Notes: generated by a model not told the origin, from the letters alone. 64,000 nucleotides of DNA from Gracilaria gracilis (GCA_030374805.1 JARGSG010000012.1:1054001-1118000), one strand, 5' to 3'; shown: positions 11,874-23,661, counted from the first letter of the stretch. Translations and numbers: made by a program.

Positions 11874-13660
11874 CTATGCTGGTTCGGTCTCCGACATTCT
11901 TTTGGGCAGAATTGATTTGTTGGTGTGCTGTGATTCAGCAATGGTGCTGAGTGAAGGCCAGTCCAGATCTTCGTGGTCGCCAGGGTTGACAGGAGCGAAG
12001 ATGAGTGCTCGTACTCGTCCGACGCTGGTTGACTGTACAGTATCCTTTTGCTGTACCGCAATCCTTGGCAACATGCCGGCCCAAAAGTTTTTCTCTTCTG
12101 GCACGTGCTCGATCACGTACCTTAACGCGCTAAGTTTCAAAGCCCAACGCATCAACTTGTTACCGGTGTGGCGCGCGATGCCGGGGTTCTGGCCGTACAG
12201 GTCGTAGATGTAGACAAGGTTAGCGTGATCGGTGTAGATGCGGGTAGTTTGACCTGCTGTGAGGTAATCTAATCTGTACATGGCCTCGACGATAGCGAAA
12301 CCTTTTTTCTCCGGGACGCCCCATCTTTCAGACGAGCCACTAGATGCGCCCGACAGGAAACACATTGGTTCGTGGGTTTGCAAATCGACTGGCTTCCTCT
12401 GATCTCCTTCTGCAGACTGAATCAGTACGGCGGACCAATGAGTGTGCGATGCGTCCGTGAATAGGCAGGTTTTGTACCCTTCTTTAAGAAGAGAGAGTTT
12501 CGTAACAGTGGCCAGCTGTGCGATGATCTTCGTAAACGCTTCTGTGTGCTCCGTCCCCCACGAGTCACTGGTGCGGGTTTTGTTCACGGTCTTCTTTGTT
12601 ATTACACCTGCCTTCTTGTAAGTTTCTTTCAGCAGGTCGTGAAGGGGCTGTACCACTTTTGCGTAGTTGAGAATGGCGCTCCGCATCCAGTTCGTGGCGC
12701 ACATGAGTTGCTGTTGCTCGTTTCCCATCTGAGATTGCTTCATGTTCAGAAGCGCTGCCAGGTTACGCGGGTCGAAGCGCACGCCTTCAGCCGGTATAAT
12801 CCTACTGAAGAATTTGACCTTTTTGGTAAAGAAACAAGATTTCGCAGGGTTTACCTTGAAATCCACTTTTTTGCAGACTTGAAAGAAAATCTTGATGTCT
12901 TCTAGTATAGTATCTCGAGCGTAGAGTAGAAAATCATCAAGCCACTGTATCATTCTCTGAACTCTGCTCTCGAGTTTCTCGCTAGTTACACTCTAAAAGT
13001 GGTTGCCGGAATCCGTTTCTCCTTGCAGCATCCGTGGTAGTGAATATATGCCGTCAGGAGTTTGGATCGACATGATTTCTCGCGAGGCGTTGTCGAGCGG
13101 GATTTGCCAATAGCCGGGCGTGAAATCCAAGTTGGCAAAGCATGTGCTGCCACTACAGTCCTACAGCTGAAATCGAGGTGTGGCATTGCTGACTGGAGCT
13201 GAAGAGTTCTCGTGTTTGTTCCGCGGAGATCTACGGTAAAAATCCTAACTTCTCAGTTCCAGGTTTAGGTACGGCTAGCGCCGGGCATGGCCATCTTGAC
13301 TTGGGATTCTTGTAATCGGCACCTACTTTTTCCAGTTCTCGGATCGTATGTTTGATGAATACTCTCTAGTTCGGAGCGTACCTCCGTTGTGCGGAGCGGA
13401 ATGGTTTAGCGTTTGGCTTCAGTTTGATAGGAAGTGGACGCACAATGGCGGGCGGATGCGCCCCCAGTTTGATTGCGAAACATTCGCGATGTTTCTCTAG
13501 GACATTGCGAAGGGTGATAGAACCTTCGCTTGACATCCCGTTGCTCCTCGCAGTGCTCACTTCACTTTCCAAAGTGTCGTCGATTGACTCTGGCGTGTCG
13601 TTCCCGAATCTGGCTTGTAGGCTCTCGGGAAGATTTATGGGGTCATCGTCAACTGCTTGG
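11874..13660 (-). pseudogene. pol: Outer gypsy reverse transcriptase and RNase H
   Basis: Minus strand. The polymerase begins near 13,560 with LEKHRECFAIKLGAHPP and KPFRSAQRRYAP, then passes stops and frame changes (FANLDFTPGYWQIPL near 13,115) and enters an open 359-codon frame at 12,953. The active-site box reads QWLDDFLLYA, keeping both Asp residues. FFSRIIPAEGVRFDP follows, as in the many gypsy elements that carry an FxGxxxxxxGVxxDP palm/thumb motif. RNase H has LFTDASHTHW (Asp), EKKGFAIVEAMYRLDYL (Glu) and RIYTDHANLVYI (Asp). The active sites survive better than the frame: the first third of the polymerase is broken. Confidence 0.8.
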
Positions 13661-13663
13661 TAG

Positions 13664-13997
13664 CTAACACCCTTGAAATTTACGGCTGATAGACGGCAGT
13701 TCCCCATTTTGGGTTCCCTCGTCAGCAATGAGAAATTCTACTTCCGATATGCGTACTGGCAGTTCCGTGTTGGGCAAAATGATCGTTAACGATAGCCAGG
13801 TCTTCCTGGAAGCAGTTGAATTTTTGTCTGGAACTCCATCTGTTAGAGCCGGTTTGAGCACCATTGGACGGGCAAGCTGCTCGTGCGCCATGTCGGGGTG
13901 CTTTTTCAGAATGTTTCTGAAAACATTGGACGATATGGTTGAGAAATCTGCTCCTGAGTCTCCCAGTGCGATTTCTTCTACATCATTCAGAAGGACC
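13664..13997 (-). pseudogene. pol: Outer gypsy protease, interrupted by the inner element
   Basis: Minus strand. Retroviral-type aspartic protease signature ALGDSGADFSTISSN just inside the insertion point. The reading frame continues across the insertion: from the other side (24,663 leftward on the minus strand) the same frame is open through a Lys-rich segment. Removing the inner element and one copy of GGACC restores ...YAVLLNDVEEIALGDSGAD. The DSG triad itself is intact, so this insertion is the clearest single lesion in the protease. Confidence 0.8.
13993..13997. repeat. Target-site duplication GGACC (left)
   Basis: GGACC immediately left of the inner LTR start (TGTAGAGCAA). It is repeated immediately right of the far LTR at 24,659-24,663. 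Confidence 0.92.
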
Positions 13998-14995
13998 TGT
14001 AGAGCAATGGCAATCCGATGTCGGCACAATGAAGTTTCTCATAATGGAGCTCTATCTATTGAGACCTGACGTGTCAGACTATGAATATGGACCCCGTTTC
14101 GGGTGAAATTGGAAATATTGTTGGGAACGTACCTCGCTAGGTGAATCTGGGATAGAACCTATGAAATAGGTGTACAAAAGAGCCTTGTGGCATATTTGTC
14201 CAAATATGTGGCGTCACACCCCCTGGGTAGATACTTTGGCACCCTGACACTGGGTTGTACAAGTGTAGAGCCCCTGTGGGAGTGCGTAGCCCTAGATACA
14301 GTACATAGTCCATATGCTCGGGCGATCTCGCCCTGGAGCCACTAAGTAAAACTCACCTGAGTCGTATCTTCTTCCTGAAGTACGTGGTCTTCATCCCGAA
14401 GGTCGGGCTATGGTTGTTACTGCCTACGTAGGTTCACGACTCTTCTAAGGAGAGTAACAACGACTGGTCTCGGTACAATCACCCCTCAGGGTCCCTAAGG
14501 AAGTTCTTTACTACCAGTTTTTGGCTTGTTTCACTGAGTACCCCAGTATCAGGTTGTGTTTGTCGTCGTTCACCGAAGTACCGGATCTTTGTAAAGTTCA
14601 TCGCTTTCCTGGTGCAGGTCTCGCTTCCGCCTCTGTACAGAGTTATATTTGGACATTCGTATGTATGTGTCTCGTTCCGCTATCGGCCCTGTTCCCGCCG
14701 TTGGCACGGGCCGTAGCTTTGCCCGTGTGGTTCTCCGTAGGAGCATTACACCGTCTTACGGCACCGTTCGCTCCACTTCTAGACTCGTTCTCTCTTGATC
14801 CGTCGTCGGTTATTCCTCTCTAGACCCACGCTCTTCTTTACCTCTGCAAGTTATTACAGCACCGTCTCCGGTTTACACCCGGCTGCCACGCGGCACGCGC
14901 ACGAGCAGAGGGCTCTACTTCTGAAATCGCCCTTCCGTGGGAGCAGGACTCGGACACCCTGGTGGACACGTACCCTCTTTAGGGTTTGCTCTACA
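13998..14995 (+). repeat. Inner gypsy 5' LTR
   Basis: TGTAGAGCAA...TTGCTCTACA, about 997 bp. Aligned to 23,662-24,658, most differences are single bases and cluster in the first 200 bp. Confidence 0.93.
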
Positions 14996-14998
14996 TTC

Positions 14999-15012
14999 TG
15001 GTCTCCCGAGTC
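14999..15012 (+). other. Primer binding site candidate of the inner gypsy
   Basis: TGGTCTCCCGAGTC begins three bases after the 5' LTR. TGG would pair with the CCA end of a tRNA. I did not determine which tRNA. Confidence 0.55.
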
Positions 15013-15132
15013 TAGTGGACTAGAGCCTGAAAAAGAATTTTAATTGAAGTAGCACTCATAAGAGTTCGAAACTAGAAGTTTGTTGTTTTTCTTGAAGTTG
15101 TTTCCCCGCTTGGGTTTATTTCTGTCACTGGA

Positions 15133-17236
15133 ATGGGATCCGGAAAACGGCTAAGTCCGTCCAAGGCCCGTTCTGTTGGTTCTGGTTTACCCCCGCAAGA
15201 GCGGTCAGTTCCTGAACCGCTACCGGTGAAGGAGAAGAAATCCGGGAGCCGGAAACAACCGTCGAAGACGTCTGATGCTCCAGTGGCCGGGCCCCCTTCC
15301 ATTCCTCTGGAAGGACCCTTATCCGCTGCTTCGGCACGTGACGCAGTATTATCCGAATTGGATACTCAAGTTCGCATGCTTGAGGCCCAGAGCGCGGTGA
15401 GAGCTAGCTCTCAAGCTGCACTCAAAAAAGAGGTGGAATCGCTTCGCGAGGAAGTGAAAGACGCTCAAATCAGATATGTTTCGGGAGAAATCCAGCTCCT
15501 GAGACAGAAAATGAACTCAATTCTGGAGTGCTTTGGTTCCCCACAGGGTTTCGTGGATGGCTATTATCCGACAGTGGAAGAGTTCCGTGCCACAACGGAT
15601 CGAGTTCATACCCGTCTAGGTACCCTCGAAGCCATTATGAGGATGGATGAAGAAGTAGAAGTCCCCCCACCGGAGAAGTCCGTTTCGAAAGATTTCGTTC
15701 ATCACTCTGATAAGAAGAGCTATCGCAAGTTCTGAAAAGAGTTTCGCCACCACGTAGATTCGTCTGACTCTGACTCTGACAGCTCGGACAGCTCGTCATC
15801 GTCGTCGTCGTCGTCATCGTCCGTTGCCTCGGAAGGTAGTCGTCGTCGACACCCTCGATCGTACCGTTCAAAAGCCACGTTTACCTCTCAAGGTGCAATT
15901 AGTATCCAGGAGAATGGAGCTAAGTGTCCTGGTCTTAAGGAGTTGAAGCCTACGAATCCACTTTATCGGAAGTTGTTATCGTACCGGTATTATCGGTTAC
16001 AGAAGTCCGAAGGGAAGAGAACCTCTAGAAATACCGAAAAGGTGAGGGCGCACATCCGTAAGCTCAGCGTGACACTCAAGAATCGCGAGTTTACAGGAGA
16101 AGACCCCATCCGGGTGCTAGATTTCCTCTCCAGGTTCGTCCATGATGCCGATATTCTTGGAATGACGGAGGGACAGGCGTACGTTGCCCTCCCCTACTAA
16201 CTGAAAGATCAGGCTGAAGACCAGTTTAATTCCATCCTTGGATCGTCAAGAGCCTCGGAAGGCGGCGTTACGTGTTGGCCCGAAGCGGTTCATTACCTCT
16301 TGAGGTCAAACGCTACTGTTCATGCCATTCAGCAGGCTACGTCAGCCCTTAGGGAACTAATGCAACGTCCGGAAGAAAGGGAAACGGCTTATTCAACGCG
16401 ACTGAATAAGGCTTTGCACCGCTGTGGTAATGTTCATCCTTCACAGGAGAGATGTGCGATGTTTGTCGATGGGTTAAATCCCGCGATTCGGGCACTTGTA
16501 GCCCGTTATCCGGAGGAGAATTGGAAGATAACCTATTTTGAATTGGTACAGTACGCCCAGGGTGAAGGGGATACGCTCCGAGCTCGGCGTTCCTCCAAAT
16601 CGAAGCCTCCTAAGGTACTGTTTGCCAACAAATCCTGACTCTTCTCTGGCCTTTTCATATGGGAATGAAGCCAGTATTGACATGGATAATGTGCACCTCA
16701 TAAGTAGTAATCCGAGTTCTATTGGAACTTCAATTGCAACCTAGGACTTGCCGTCCACGGTGCCGTCTACGGAGTGCGATCCGGCCCTATATGCTCGGGA
16801 CCGCCGGGTTCCGGCAGCACCGATATCCCATGGAGGTCGCATGATGAGGACAACTCGCCCAGGATGGAGGGATAGCACCCAGCAGGGTCGTGTTGTAGCG
16901 CGTCCTACCGATGGTTCAACCGCAGTGATCTGCTACGAATGTTATGAATTTGCTCACATTTCACCGCAGCGCATGGTCTCAGCAAGGAATAGGTTGAAAA
17001 CCGTCACTCAGTTCGAGTCTCTGACGCCCGAAGAACAAGCACGGGTCCCTAGAACATCCTATGGAGGCGTCAAGCATTCGTTGGCCCTTCAGGGAGCTGC
17101 TGGAACCATGCATGGTAACCCTGCCTTCGCGCAGAGTAACTTTCAGGCTCAGCGTCGCGAACCGGTAAACGGAAATCAAGTAGGTCATGCAGAGGGAAAT
17201 CGCCCGCATCAGGCACTTCCAGCTCCAAAAAACTAA
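15133..17236 (+). pseudogene. gag: Inner gypsy gag
   Basis: From ATG 15,133 one frame runs to about 16,630 with in-frame stops only at 15,733 (TGA), 16,198 (TAA) and 16,636 (TGA). It then shifts to the next frame, which runs to 17,236 with a stop near 16,742. Order: basic Ser/Pro-rich N-terminus; predicted coiled coil at residues about 70-125 (VRMLEAQSAV...LKKEVESLREEV); a Ser/Asp tract at 15,763-15,822; a capsid-like helical region (16,100-16,560); and a zinc knuckle at 16,931-16,972. The knuckle reads CYECYEFAHISPQR: the last Cys codon TGC has become CGC (Arg), which should abolish zinc binding. The protein is long for a gag because of the coiled-coil front. Confidence 0.8.
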
Positions 17237-17238
17237 AT

Positions 17239-18024
17239 ATGGGAGTCTCCCCGACGAGAGGGGCGTCTTCCAATTCGAAGCAGAAGACGCCTGAGGCGCC
17301 TCCACTTCGCTTTTCGACTGTTACGATCCTATCAAGGAAATTGGCAGCCACCGAAGTGGATTCGGAACACTTTTGTGTTCTTTGTCGACCATGGATACGG
17401 GCCCGTAATCTCCGTCTCCTGGATAGAATCCTGATCAGGGCCGAGCGGAACTATAAAGTTTACGCCGATCTCGGCCTTTCAGAACATTTTATGGTTTGTC
17501 AGTTGTCGGTCCTAGACACAGGCGCTGCTCCTAACCTTATTCACAGTAGACTGATACATCCTGCTCTTCAGGAACGTGTTCGTTACGGTCCATCAATGAA
17601 TATTTCGGATGCCAACAACAATCCGATTAGTACGACTGCTTACATTTCGCTCCTGGTGAGATTAGTAAGGCACCTCGTGAAGGTACATTTCGTCGTTTGT
17701 GATTCGCTAGGCGCACCACTTATACTGGGTTGTGATTTCTGTGACAGGTTTGTGGAAAATATCCATCCCCGAAAGCGTACCGTAGAAATGGAAGACGGTT
17801 CAATAATTCCGATTGTCCAGAGATCTCTGCGAGCCGCTGTGCGGAAACACGTACCGCTTCCGGCTGCACATCATCCTACCAAAAGCACAGTGGGATCAAT
17901 GAAGTTGCACGTGCTCAAATCGGTGCAACTTTCGCCGGAGTTTCAGGTGTGGGTCGAAGTCTTCACCAAACAGTTTGGTCTACACACAGTGCAGCCGTCA
18001 CCGGCACTTTATGAAGAGCGCTAG
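17239..18024 (+). pseudogene. pol: Inner gypsy protease
   Basis: 261-codon frame ending at a TAG at 18,022. The aspartic protease shows LDTGAAPNLIH near 17,514 and the distal ILGCDFCDRF near 17,725, which matches the ILG-D motif of retropepsins. The enzyme would cut the Gag-Pol polyprotein. The catalytic DTG is intact. The frame continues past the TAG into RT, so the stop is a lesion unless it was read through. Confidence 0.8.
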
Positions 18025-18030
18025 ATCGCT

Positions 18031-19050
18031 TTGGCTAATGGAGTTGTAACGATGCAACCGGATGAAGCCTTTAAGGTCCTCGTCGCCAGTCTTGGTAAAA
18101 CCAAACAATGTTTAACAAAGAACCAAGTGATTTGCACGATACTACCGCACCTTGATGCAGTGATACCCACGAAGATTCCGATTGGAACCGTGCTTGGTGT
18201 GTCTGACCCTAAGGAGGGGGAGGAGGCCGCCGAATTCGCCGAATTACGGAATGAAGAACTTGAAGCCGATACGAATGATACCCAGAAGAACTCTGGTTCA
18301 GACACCCCAGCACCTTTTGAGGTTAAGCCGTTGCCACCTGGCGCTGAACAGACGAACCCTGTTGAGCAGTTAATGAAGCTCAATTTGGATCACGTACCGG
18401 AGTCCCATCGGGAGAAGCTAGGCGATATGCTTCGCGAGTTTAAGCCCATGTGGGATGGTACTCTCGGAACAATTGGAGTCACAGAGCATTGCATCGATCT
18501 ACTTACGAACACTCGGCCCATTGCGCAACACCCTTACAGGGCAGGACCGAAGGCCCGAGAAGAGGAAAAATCTCAAGTCGAGAAGATGCTCCGAGCCGGC
18601 CTTATTGAGCCCGCTCAATCCCCCTGGGCGTCACCAGTTCTTTTGGTGCCGAAGCCGGATGGATCATGGGGATTTTGTATCGATTACCGAAAGTTAAATG
18701 CGGTTACAGTGAAAGACGTATACCCGATTCCCCGTATGGACGAATATATCGATTCTCTAGGAAGCGCGAAAGTGTTTACCACTTTAGATACCAATCGGGG
18801 ACACTGGCAAGTGCCCATAAGGGAAGAGGATAAGGATAAGACGGCCTTCGTGTGCCATCAAGGCCTGTACCGTTTTCGGAGAATGCCCTTTGGGTTAACG
18901 AACGCCCCCGCAACGTTTCAGCGAGCGGTTGATATCCTCCTGGCTAGGTTCAAGTGGACCCCCTGTTTGGTATACTTGTACGACGTCGTCGTCTTTTCCA
19001 ATAACATGAAGGGCCATCTCACCCATGTACGGGAAGTTATGACCGTTTAA
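18031..19050 (+). pseudogene. pol: Inner gypsy reverse transcriptase, active site altered
   Basis: 339-codon frame with the full order of gypsy polymerase motifs: QVEKMLRAGLIEPAQSPWAS, VLLVPKPDGSWGFCIDYRKL, FTTLDTNRGHWQVPI, FRRMPFGLTNAPATFQ. The catalytic box reads VYLYDVVVFS, where Y-L-D-D-V is expected, so the first catalytic Asp is Tyr (one GAC-to-TAC change). TAA at 19,048 ends the frame, but the next segment follows in the same frame. DNA synthesis should be abolished. Confidence 0.85.
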
Positions 19051-19068
19051 CGGGACGCAGGGATTACC

Positions 19069-20250
19069 TTGAAGCTTAAGAAGTGCGAGTTTTTCACCGA
19101 ATCGGTTAAGTATCTTGGGAATATTATTCGCCCAGGTAAGCTCTCAAGTGACGAGGTACGGGTAAAATCCTTGAAAAAGGCAAACCACCCAAGAACTCAA
19201 ACGGAGCTTCGATCCTTCTTAGGCCTGTGTAACGTTTACCGTCGTTTCGTGCCGAACTTTTCGGATATCGCTTCGCCGTTGAACAAACTCCTGATGAAAG
19301 GAAGACCAGTGGAATTGGAACGCTTTGGCGATGCGGAAGCCTCCGCATTTGCGGCACTAATTGAAGCTGTCACGTCGCCAACAGTCTTGGCCCTGCCGAG
19401 ACCTGGCTTACCCTACGAGGTTGACACTGATGCGAGTGCGAACCAAGTTGGTTGTGCGTTGTTCCAGGTGGAAGAGTCTGGCAAACGTCACCCTATCGGG
19501 TATTGGTCGAGATCACTGAATGTGCACGAACGGAATTACTCCGTTTCGGAGAAGGAATGCCTTGCCGTTGTATGGGCTCTCTCAACGTTGAGACCATACT
19601 TTATGGGAACCCACTTTAGGGTACACACGGACCATTCTTGCCTACGCTGGCTCATGGAAATTACCGAACCGTCGGGACGACTGATGCGATGGAGACTCCG
19701 ACTTTTGGAATTTGACTTTGAAGTAGTGTACAAGAAAGGCTCCTTGAACTTGCAGGCAGACGCTCTATCTCCTTTGGGCACTGCAGCAGAAGCTGAACCC
19801 ACCGAGGACACGGAAGAGATACCATGCTTTATGGTTGGTGACCTCGATGAGGGGAAGACAGAAATCCTATCGGATGATGTGTGTGACGATATTATCGCCA
19901 CACAGACTGTACAACCGGATACCGGGTCATTCGTACCGATTTTGTCCGAGGAGATGATACGGGAACAGCAGATGGATCCCTTTTGTATACAGGTTAGGGC
20001 CCGTCTGAACGGTGGGTGTAAGATACCTTTCCAGGTGAATGACCAAGGCTACTTGGTGCGAACTGTTGAAACCAACCCACAAATGGTGGTACCTCACTCC
20101 TTACAGAGTCGCGTACTGCACTTGTCTCACTATGTGAAGTTGGGAGCCCAACCGGGAGGAAGGAAGCTTTATCTCACCTTTAGAAGGGATTTATATTGGC
20201 CCGCAATGGCGTTCGACTGTTACGCAGTCCGCCGTTCCTGTCAGGTTTGA
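19069..20250 (+). pseudogene. pol: Inner gypsy RT thumb, RNase H and integrase zinc-binding module
   Basis: 393-codon frame. The front completes RT (RSFLGLCNVYRRFVPNFSD). RNase H follows with VDTDASANQVGCALF (Asp), YSVSEKECLAVVWAL (Glu), HTDHSCLRW (Asp) and QADALSPLG (Asp). The end is the integrase HHCC module: LSHYVKLGAQPGGRK, where the second His of the usual GHPG is Gln, then RDLYWPAMAFDCYAVRRSC. The final Cys codon of CQVC is TGA, which truncates the frame at 20,248-20,250. RNase H looks chemically intact; the zinc module is lost. Confidence 0.82.
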
Positions 20251-21218
20251 ATGACGTCAAATTAAGAAAGTACTCGAAGGAGTTAACGTTGTTTCCTGCA
20301 CGGGCACCGCTGGAGTTCGTCGCCATTGACATTCTTGGAGAATTGATTAAGACCTCTCGAGGGAACCGGTACCTACTGGTAATCACCGACAGGTTCTCTA
20401 AATTGGTTAGAACAGTGCCGCTCAAACGAATAACAGCAGCCGCTGTGGCTCAAGCGTTTGTTACTTACTGGGTCTTTGTGTATGGCCCACCGGTACAGTT
20501 ACTTTCCGAGAACGGCTCTCAGTTCACCTCGAAGTTCTTTCAAAACGTGAGTAGGATCCTGGATATTAGTAATTTATTCACTACGACTTATCATCCCCAA
20601 GCGAACGGACAAGTAGAGAGATTTAATCGAACCATCCTTGGTGCTTTGAGATCCTATGTGGCAGATCATCCCAAGACGTGGGATCAGTTCACGGACGCTA
20701 TCACGTATGCATACAACACCCAGGTTCATTGGATAACAGGACTTTCACCATTTGATTTGGTACTGTCGAGGAGACCACCTCCTCTAGCCTTCGAGGCGCA
20801 GTCAACTCTGGATACGTTCCCATCACCGAGCTTGTACCGCGATGCATGGAAGAAATAGCTCACCAAGCTGGTACCTGCAGCACGTGCCTCTATGGACAGG
20901 GCTCAGCTCACCTACAAGCCCAACTTTGATAGCCGAGTTCGGAGACTGTTACCTAACTTACAGGTAGGAGAATATGTCTTCCTTCGTAAGGAGAATTACA
21001 ACCCGGAAAACGAACGCCGCCACAAGTTATCGCCGATTGCGGATGGACCCTACAAGGTTATTTCCATGTCTGGAGACATTGTCGTGCTGGAAATTAATAA
21101 CCAACACGAACGGATATCACGCGATCGCGTCTACAGGGCACCGAGTCCACTACAAGAATTGGTAACCCTACCGGAAACCGGAACTAGAGTACCTGCAACA
21201 CAGGAAAGAACGGAATAA
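20251..21218 (+). pseudogene. pol: Inner gypsy integrase core and GPY/F module
   Basis: After a frame change near 20,250 the core is open: PLEFVAIDILGELI (first Asp), VQLLSENGSQFTSKF (second Asp of S-D-N-G now Glu) and HPQANGQVERFNRT (Glu). A TAG at 20,856 separates a GPY/F module (SPIADGPYKVISMSGD) ending at a TAA at 21,216. Integrase would join the cDNA to the chromosome; the second metal ligand is changed. The same frame remains open downstream into the linker. Confidence 0.85.
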
Positions 21219-22807
21219 AACGGGGAGAGCGCGAACCGCCCGTCGATTCTCTTGCACCAGGAACGGGGTTTATCGGACCTACTTGAGGTATCAGAGCTAG
21301 TCAAGGATAGCCCACTCTCTCGCGCCACGCCTACGCACTCAACTCGAGTTCAACCCCCGGCTACGGTAATATCAGCTGCCATATCGCACCCTAAGGAGGG
21401 GGAGGACTCACGTAATCGAACTCAGGCTGCTATGGCATCTTCTGGATTGGCTGACGTGCTTGAGCTTCCAAAGAGACAGGAGCCCGGATTGGGAATATCA
21501 CCGCTAACTCACACGCGTGTGGGATCCTCGGTCGACGCGAATGTCAGTAATGAAGACGAAGTTACCCCTGTGGGGAAGACTACTGTTAGTGATGAGAACC
21601 CTCGTGGGCGAGCGTCCAAGTCGTTGGCTGCTTTTACGCCTCGCTCGGAAGAGGCGCAGAAGGCAAGACGCACCGAAAAGACGGTTTCTGCCGACCCGTC
21701 AATGGGTCAGCGCAGCGATTAGCCCCATGGGAAGTACCTACAGTAGGTGTTCTGAAGCAAAGGATCCTTGTGGATAAGGTCGTGGAGCCTGGTTCAGGAA
21801 GTGGACGCATGCAATTTGCATGAAGGAACCTTGACAGGTGCGCTGTGTGGCTCAGAGGTCTCCGTGAGAAGCGCGCCGTCATATTCAGATAAATTGCAGG
21901 AGTGCCGCTCGCGTGTGCAAAATTGCACGTACCGGTGGCCGACCAAAATACTTATTTTTTGGGTGCCAGCGGCTGGCGGTGCATGCGCATGCGCGCGCGC
22001 GAGTGCAAAGCGGCACGCCAAACTAATTTATTTGATTTTCTGGCTCGCCACGGCGCATGGCGTTTCCGGAATCACACGATAGTGCACATGGTCACTTAGC
22101 AGGTTTGTCGCCTAATGGAGATGCGTTGCACTCCATACCGTGGCAGAGTGCCGAGCCAATCACCTGGCGCTGCATTGTTGCAACCCGCCTCCATGTGCAA
22201 TGCGGTGGTACGTTGCCGTTGTCCGGTGAATCCGCCACCCTGCACAGCGAGTGTTCAAACGCAGTATCTCCGTCGCAACGGCTCTCCCGCGTCGAGGAGC
22301 AACTTCGCCTCGATCAGGAACGTCATCGTAGCTAAATTCGATGCCCGCTTGGAAAAGAGGTTAGTTTACCGGACTCCGGAAGTGAAGAGTTTTCCCAGAA
22401 GCCACTTTTGTGGAGATTGGCAGCCGAAAACGGAAGTAAGCCATTCCCCGTCGTGACTGTTAGTGCTCTTGTCAAGGGGACACCCCCACCTCACCGAAGC
22501 TGGAAACCCGTTGTTACTTGCGTGGTTCCGCTCGGGTTACGTAGAAAAGCAAAGCCCAATGTCAGGAACAACCAAAGGAACCGAAGACGTCCGGCTATAC
22601 CCACAGGATTTTGTGGTCGATCGTATCGTGAAGCTCGATGTCGCCCAGGACGGGAAAGTAATCCATCGCGTCCGTTGGTACGGCTATCCACTAGAGCAGG
22701 ACACTTGGGAGCCAATTGAGCACCTTCCGAGGTCCAAGATCATCGTTTATCACCGAAGAACCCGGTCCGCATTACCCCCAACTCTGGATAAGGCCCAAGT
22801 GGGATAG
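21219..22807 (+). pseudogene. pol: Inner gypsy linker and C-terminal chromodomain
   Basis: The frame of the GPY/F module continues to a TAG at 21,720 as a Ser/Thr/Glu-rich, probably disordered stretch. From about 21,720 to 22,560 no family is recognisable and the base composition changes (GC-rich, with an alternating GCGCGCGC run near 21,992). A chromodomain then appears in a different frame at 22,600-22,770: FVVDRIVKLDV, VRWYGYPLEQDTWEPIEHL. The aromatic and acidic residues expected of a methyl-lysine reader (W-Y-G, W-E-P) are present. The roughly 1.3-kb gap between GPY/F and chromodomain is unusually long and may contain a small insertion. Confidence 0.7.
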
Positions 22808-23187
22808 AACTGTCACCGACATGTGGTAAACATGGTGTGCCGCTACGCGGTAGGTTGCGAGGAGCTCTAAGAAGAGAAGAGAAGACACCCACAAGGTTGG
22901 TCTTATGTACAATATGAACAGAGAAAGAACGCACCGAATTGTCGGTTCATCGCCGTATAACGGAACTAAGAAGTAAGAAGTAATGAAGTATCTAGGAAGA
23001 TGTTGCAACGAATGGAAATGAAGTGCATCCTGGTTAGGAAATGAAGAAGGAAAAGGAAGGAAGTATGAGAGAAGTTCGAACACGAGAAAGATCCTACAGG
23101 AAAAGAGAAGTAATGCCAAGCTGTGGCCTTATTTGGGCTGTCGTATCTGAGCAACAGAACTACACGCCCTCAGGCACCCTGCCCAGA

Positions 23188-23580
23188 CTACTGGTGACCA
23201 GGGTTGTTTCCGGGAGCCGGCGTCGCAAGAACCCAACCCGCGGGAGCTTGAGTGCCCTCCGCAAAGACCTGTGCCGCGTCAGCGCCCGTATTCGGAACAC
23301 CCAGAAGGGGGATGTCGTCGTCCACCACCTCGCCATCACCATGGTCCAAGGAGAGATCGGCCCAGTCCACTGGAGGCCCATATTCGTCAGGAAACACGAA
23401 CCCAGTCGGGTTTCCAATCGGCATAGAAAGCGGGTTAGTAGCGAAATGGTTCATGCCTGCTATACAAGAGAAGGTTGGAGATGACGGTTTTTGTCGCGAA
23501 GTCGGAGAAGAGTGATGTCGTGTACCACGCGTTGGTTCAGGAAGCTGTGAAGGTATTGCCGAAGTCTCGGAGTCAGCCAT
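23188..23580 (-). CDS. Antisense 130-residue open frame in the 3' region of the inner gypsy
   Basis: Opposite in direction to the element, between the chromodomain and the 3' LTR. Composition: Ser/Pro/Thr/Arg-rich first 35 residues, then a Pro/Gly/Asp-rich acidic half (VDWADLSLDHGDGEVVDDD). The start context MADSETSAIPSQ looks like an ordinary N-terminus. I recognise no domain. Antisense genes between pol and the 3' LTR are known in some retroelements. It could also be a remnant captured from elsewhere or a chance frame in GC-rich DNA. Confidence 0.3.
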   Translation of the reverse strand: MADSETSAIPSQLPEPTRGTRHHSSPTSRQKPSSPTFSCIAGMNHFATNPLSMPIGNPTGFVFPDEYGPPVDWADLSLDHGDGEVVDDDIPLLGVPNTGADAAQVFAEGTQAPAGWVLATPAPGNNPGHQ

Positions 23581-23648
23581 TCTGAGGATCAGTATTTACG
23601 TATTAGTCGCCGGCGCCTTCCCGCGGACCAAAGCGCGAACCCTTTGCT

Positions 23649-23661
23649 AAGGAGGAAGAGA
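23649..23661 (+). other. Polypurine tract candidate of the inner gypsy
   Basis: AAGGAGGAAGAGA lies directly against the 3' LTR, the expected place for plus-strand priming. Confidence 0.7.

Noticed and set aside
14521..15043. Open frames of 80-100 codons in the inner gypsy LTR
   Set aside because: They are repeated at 24,217-24,715 because they lie in the LTR; the sequence is regulatory, not coding.
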